NCBI GenBank assembly: GCA_019637955.1 | Contig: JAHBUS010000003.1 | Location: 248,001 to 312,000 of the forward strand | Direction: 5' to 3' | Origin: Pseudobdellovibrionaceae bacterium | Lineage (GTDB): Bacteria; Bdellovibrionota; Bdellovibrionia; Bdellovibrionales; Bdellovibrionaceae | DNA: 64,000 bases | Shown here: positions 61,907 through 64,000 of the stretch, in pieces | Position numbering within the stretch: position 1 is the stretch's first letter | How the letters are laid out: the number at the start of each line of letters is the position of its first letter | Notes under the pieces: generated by a model | Told to the model about the DNA's origin: nothing | Seen by the model: the letters and a program-made list of their open reading frames with translations, nothing else | The model's database searches: none | Program-made: the position numbers and the translations under genes

Positions 61907-63186
61907 CCGAGCCCAGGCTCGTGCTGGGAAGAGTGCAAGGACGCACTCTCTTTCCCCAAAAAGAATCCCTGACCGAAGCCCAGATGAACCACCACGTTCA
62001 CGTGGTGGGCCCTTCAGGCTACGGCAAGACGGTGCTTCTCACTCACGTCATTAAACACCAAATCCAAACCGGCAAAGGTCTTCTCTTCATGGATTTGAAG
62101 GCCGACATGGAAACGATTCTTCACTTCTCGAAAATCGCGGCGGACGCAGGCCGTGCCGAGGACTTGCAGATCTTCTCGATCTCAAATCCCGAACTCTCAT
62201 GGAGCTACAACCCTTTTCAGGGCGACACCGCGAACCAGCTTCGGGACAAGATCATGGCCGCTTTAGATTGGTCAGAGCCCTATTACAAACATCAAAGCGC
62301 GAGTTTTCTGCTCAAACTCCTGATCGGGCTCAAACGCTTAAGTGCTCGACAGGAAATCACCTGCACGCCGGCGCTAGTCCGCGAGTGTTCCACTCGCGGC
62401 GATGAGATAGCCAAATGCATTCGGAAGTTGGCGAAGGAGGAAATACATGAGGCCCGGTGCTTGGAAGAGGCTTATCAATTCATCTCGACCCCGGAGGGAC
62501 AAAAATCTCTTTCGGGCCTTCGCACCCAGCTCGACAGTCTGGTCCTCAGTGATTTTGGAAACCTGATTTCAGGTGAAGGGGAGAATCAGATCGATCTTTT
62601 CAAATCAGCGCGGGACTCGAAGATCACATTGATCTTTCTCGATTCCCGCAGGTACCCGAGCACCGCGAAAACCATGGCGAGGTTCCTTTTGCAGGATCTT
62701 AAAGCCGCGAGCGCCAAGATCGACGCCGAAATCCCGAAAGAGCAGCGAAAACCTTTCGCGGTCATCATTGATGAGTTCGCGGATATCGCGAATGAAGACT
62801 TTGTGGGATTCTTGGACCGAGCGAGAAGTAGTAAAATGATGCTCACGATTGCGCATCAGGAGTTTTCGGATTTGAAGCGAGTAAGTCCTGAGTTTGCCGC
62901 GAGGGTGATGGCAAATACGAGTACGCTGTATGCGTTTATGCAGAAGTTGCCGGAGAGCGCGGAGCTGGTCTCGCGCATGGCAGGAACCAAAGTTGGGTGG
63001 GAAAAGACCGAAAGGGCACAGGGGCTCGGGTTTTGGGATGTCAGGACAGGGGAGAAGAGTCTGAAGCGCGTGGATGAGTTTTTGATTCATCCGAATCAAG
63101 TGAAAACTCTGAGGGTGGGGGAGTGTCTTTCGATAAAGAAGTATCCAAGGACGAAAGTGAGGCTCGTGAAGGTGGATCGGGGGTGA
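61903..63186 (+). CDS. VirD4/TraG-like conjugative coupling ATPase
   Basis: A 427-residue P-loop ATPase of the type IV coupling protein/DUF87-like group. Walker A GPSGYGKT is at residues 36-43, Walker B AVIIDEFADI near 290 and the RAD-type segment LTIAHQEFSDL follows. It lacks the long N-terminal membrane helices of full VirD4, so it may be a soluble or helper form. Together with the two replication-relaxation proteins it suggests a mobilisation module. It overlaps the upstream gene by four bases. Confidence 0.8.
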   Translation: MTEPRLVLGRVQGRTLFPQKESLTEAQMNHHVHVVGPSGYGKTVLLTHVIKHQIQTGKGLLFMDLKADMETILHFSKIAADAGRAEDLQIFSISNPELSWSYNPFQGDTANQLRDKIMAALDWSEPYYKHQSASFLLKLLIGLKRLSARQEITCTPALVRECSTRGDEIAKCIRKLAKEEIHEARCLEEAYQFISTPEGQKSLSGLRTQLDSLVLSDFGNLISGEGENQIDLFKSARDSKITLIFLDSRRYPSTAKTMARFLLQDLKAASAKIDAEIPKEQRKPFAVIIDEFADIANEDFVGFLDRARSSKMMLTIAHQEFSDLKRVSPEFAARVMANTSTLYAFMQKLPESAELVSRMAGTKVGWEKTERAQGLGFWDVRTGEKSLKRVDEFLIHPNQVKTLRVGECLSIKKYPRTKVRLVKVDRG

Positions 63187-63408
63187 TGGTGCTTGCTCCT
63201 GATTGGAGTCCTGCGGCCTCCTGGTCGCTCACACCATCTCAACAGTTCCGCGGCTCCTGCCGCTGCACCTATGTGTCTCGGATAGACCTCGACTCTCGTC
63301 AAAGTGGATCGGGGGTTGGGATTGGAACGCGCTCCTGCGCGGGGGAGTGGGGAGCGGGGAGCGGGGAGCGGAGCTTGCCTCCTGGCTGCTCGCGTGCCGC
63401 TCGCGGTC

Positions 63409-63561
63409 GTCAACCTCCGCGTTGACAGCTCCAGGCCTCCGGCCTTGCGCCTACATGTCCACGGGTACGTGGACGCCTCCGGCACTGCACCTACTTGCCT
63501 CCCTTTTGCTCGGCGCTTACATGCCCGCGAGTACGCGGGCGGGAACCCGGCCTGCGGCCGG
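63409..63561. repeat. cluster of covarying hairpin repeats in non-coding DNA
   Basis: Two units about 66 bp apart share GCGCYTACATG before a hairpin: GTCCACG-GGTA-CGTGGAC (63457-63474) and GCCCGCG-AGTA-CGCGGGC (63523-63540). Their stems differ by two paired compensatory changes. Nearby hairpins are GTCAAC/GTTGAC (63409-63426), AGGCC/GGCCT (63433-63445) and CCGGCC/GGCCGG (63547-63561). The 660 bases between the coupling-protein gene and brnT (63187-63848) otherwise hold no gene I can support. Confidence 0.65.
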
Positions 63562-63567
63562 ATAAGG

Positions 63568-63592
63568 AGAGGCTAACGCCTCTTTTTATTTT
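63568..63592 (+). terminator. intrinsic terminator of the element operon
   Basis: AGAGGC, loop TAAC, GCCTCT, followed by TTTTATTTT. It lies 380 bases after the coupling-protein gene, so the hairpin-repeat stretch may be transcribed as a long 3' untranslated region. Confidence 0.75.
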
Positions 63593-63741
63593 GATCGAGA
63601 CTGTCATGGTTTGCATTTGGGCTTTGCTGATCAGGGCCTCGCGCCAATCACCTTCACTCCAGGCCTTCGGCCCTCCGTTACGGCGCTTGTCACGAGTCCC
63701 TGAAGGTCATCAAAACCCAGCAAACCACGCCAGTCTCTCAA

Positions 63742-63788
63742 ATTTTCCCCCCGCCCACTTCGTGGGGGCGACCGGGCGGGGGGAAAAT
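63742..63788. repeat. 15-bp perfect inverted repeat with C/G tracts
   Basis: ATTTTCCCCCCGCCC (63742-63756) and its exact complement at 63774-63788 enclose 17 bases. The C-tract arm and inner CCCAC/GTGGG make nested stems. It lies 19 bases upstream of the brnT promoter. There is no following T-tract, so a protein-binding or origin/end site is more likely than a terminator. Confidence 0.6.
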
Positions 63789-63806
63789 ATTTAGAACACA
63801 AAGAAA

Positions 63807-63835
63807 TTTACAATGTACGTACATTGTCATATAAT
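63807..63835 (+). promoter_or_regulatory. brnT promoter with embedded palindromic operator
   Basis: The -35 box TTTACA (63807-63812; one mismatch) and the perfect -10 box TATAAT (63830-63835) are 17 bases apart. A perfect 18-base palindrome, ACAATGTACGTACATTGT (63810-63827), overlaps the -35 box and fills most of the spacer. This is the geometry for auto-repression, as expected for BrnTA operons in which the BrnA antitoxin represses. Confidence 0.8.
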
Positions 63836-63848
63836 TGAGGAGGCTATT

Positions 63849-64000
63849 TTGGAATTTGAATGGGACGAAAGAAAGTCAGTGCGCAATTTTGCGAAGCACA
63901 GGGTGAGATTCGAGGAGGCGATGACGGTTTTCGCAGATCCCAATTACCTCGAGTTTTACGATGACCCGAGTAGCGAGTCCGAAGATCGGTTCATCAGGAT
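63849..64000 (+). CDS. brnT: BrnT-family ribonuclease toxin, 3' end outside window
   Basis: A partial frame from TTG 63849 encoding a FEWDERKSVRNFAKH start followed by RFEEAMTVFADPNYL, the conserved N-terminal signature of BrnT RNase toxins. The GAGGAGG at 63837-63843 lies partly upstream of the predicted transcript start, so the message may have a very short leader. The antitoxin gene brnA is expected just beyond the window. Confidence 0.82.
   Translation, partial: MEFEWDERKSVRNFAKHRVRFEEAMTVFADPNYLEFYDDPSSESEDRFIR

Noticed and set aside
59516-64000. Duplicated tRNA 3' end as attR of an integrated element
   Set aside because: I could not find a second copy of the tRNA-Cys 3' end in the window; if present it lies beyond 64000, so the integration claim rests on gene content only.

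Overview
This window looks like chromosomal DNA of a Gram-negative bacterium with a GC-rich genome. It has many lipobox lipoproteins, outer-membrane barrels and secreted serine proteases, plus a CarD regulator and an HD-GYP protein. My best guess for the host is Bdellovibrionota or a related Deltaproteobacteria-like lineage; this is inference from gene content, with no marker gene to prove it. Genes are densely packed, with many 1-26 bp overlaps between start and stop codons. Most of the window is core-like.

Layout: 0-8.2 kb holds an outer-membrane protein with an EF-hand lipoprotein, an MFS carrier, a two-gene ABC exporter, a THUMP-type RNA methyltransferase, and a lipoprotein with a tiny membrane protein. 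8.2-13.1 kb holds DUF924, a lipid-anchored endonuclease/phosphatase-fold protein, an outer-membrane protein, a LysR/NhaR-like regulator and a trypsin-like lipoprotein. 13.1-15.5 kb is a visibly AT-richer two-gene island: an EVE-like (PUA-fold) domain fused to an HsdR-N-type PD-(D/E)xK nuclease, divergent from a two-helix membrane protein. It looks like an anti-phage or modification-dependent restriction locus set between two core genes. 15.5-28.8 kb is envelope and metabolism: a pseudouridine synthase, DedA, a metallophosphoesterase lipoprotein, TatD, TcdA, a deoxyhypusine-synthase-like enzyme, ankyrin, TPR, OsmC and glycosidase-like proteins. 28.8-31.9 kb is an Nfu plus three-gene ABC-2 exporter operon on the minus strand. 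32.0-42.1 kb carries class I aldolase, lysS, a tandem rhodanese-like lipoprotein without catalytic cysteines, HD-GYP, recG and a subtilisin-family protease.

42.2-50.2 kb has carD behind a near-consensus promoter, then an overlapping gltX-cysS-uvrB-uvrC run. 50.1-59.4 kb holds a second trypsin-like protease, a short AlkZ-like protein, a UDG/HolD-like protein, SpoIID, two lipoproteins, a SASA-type esterase, a XerC/D recombinase and a YifB/ComM ATPase.

A tRNA-Cys(GCA) gene at 59.5 kb is followed by what looks like a mobile element. It holds an iteron-like cluster, a roughly 160-nt near-continuous hairpin, two tandem paralogous replication-relaxation-type proteins (winged helix plus nuclease-like fold) and a VirD4/TraG-like ATPase, in one overlapping operon. 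Beyond it is a 660-bp non-coding stretch rich in hairpins. Two of these differ by paired compensatory changes. The window ends inside a BrnT-type toxin gene whose consensus promoter spacer is filled by a perfect 18-bp palindrome.

The best candidates for something new are the EVE-HsdR_N island (13.1-15.5 kb) and the tRNA-Cys-associated element (59.6-64 kb).
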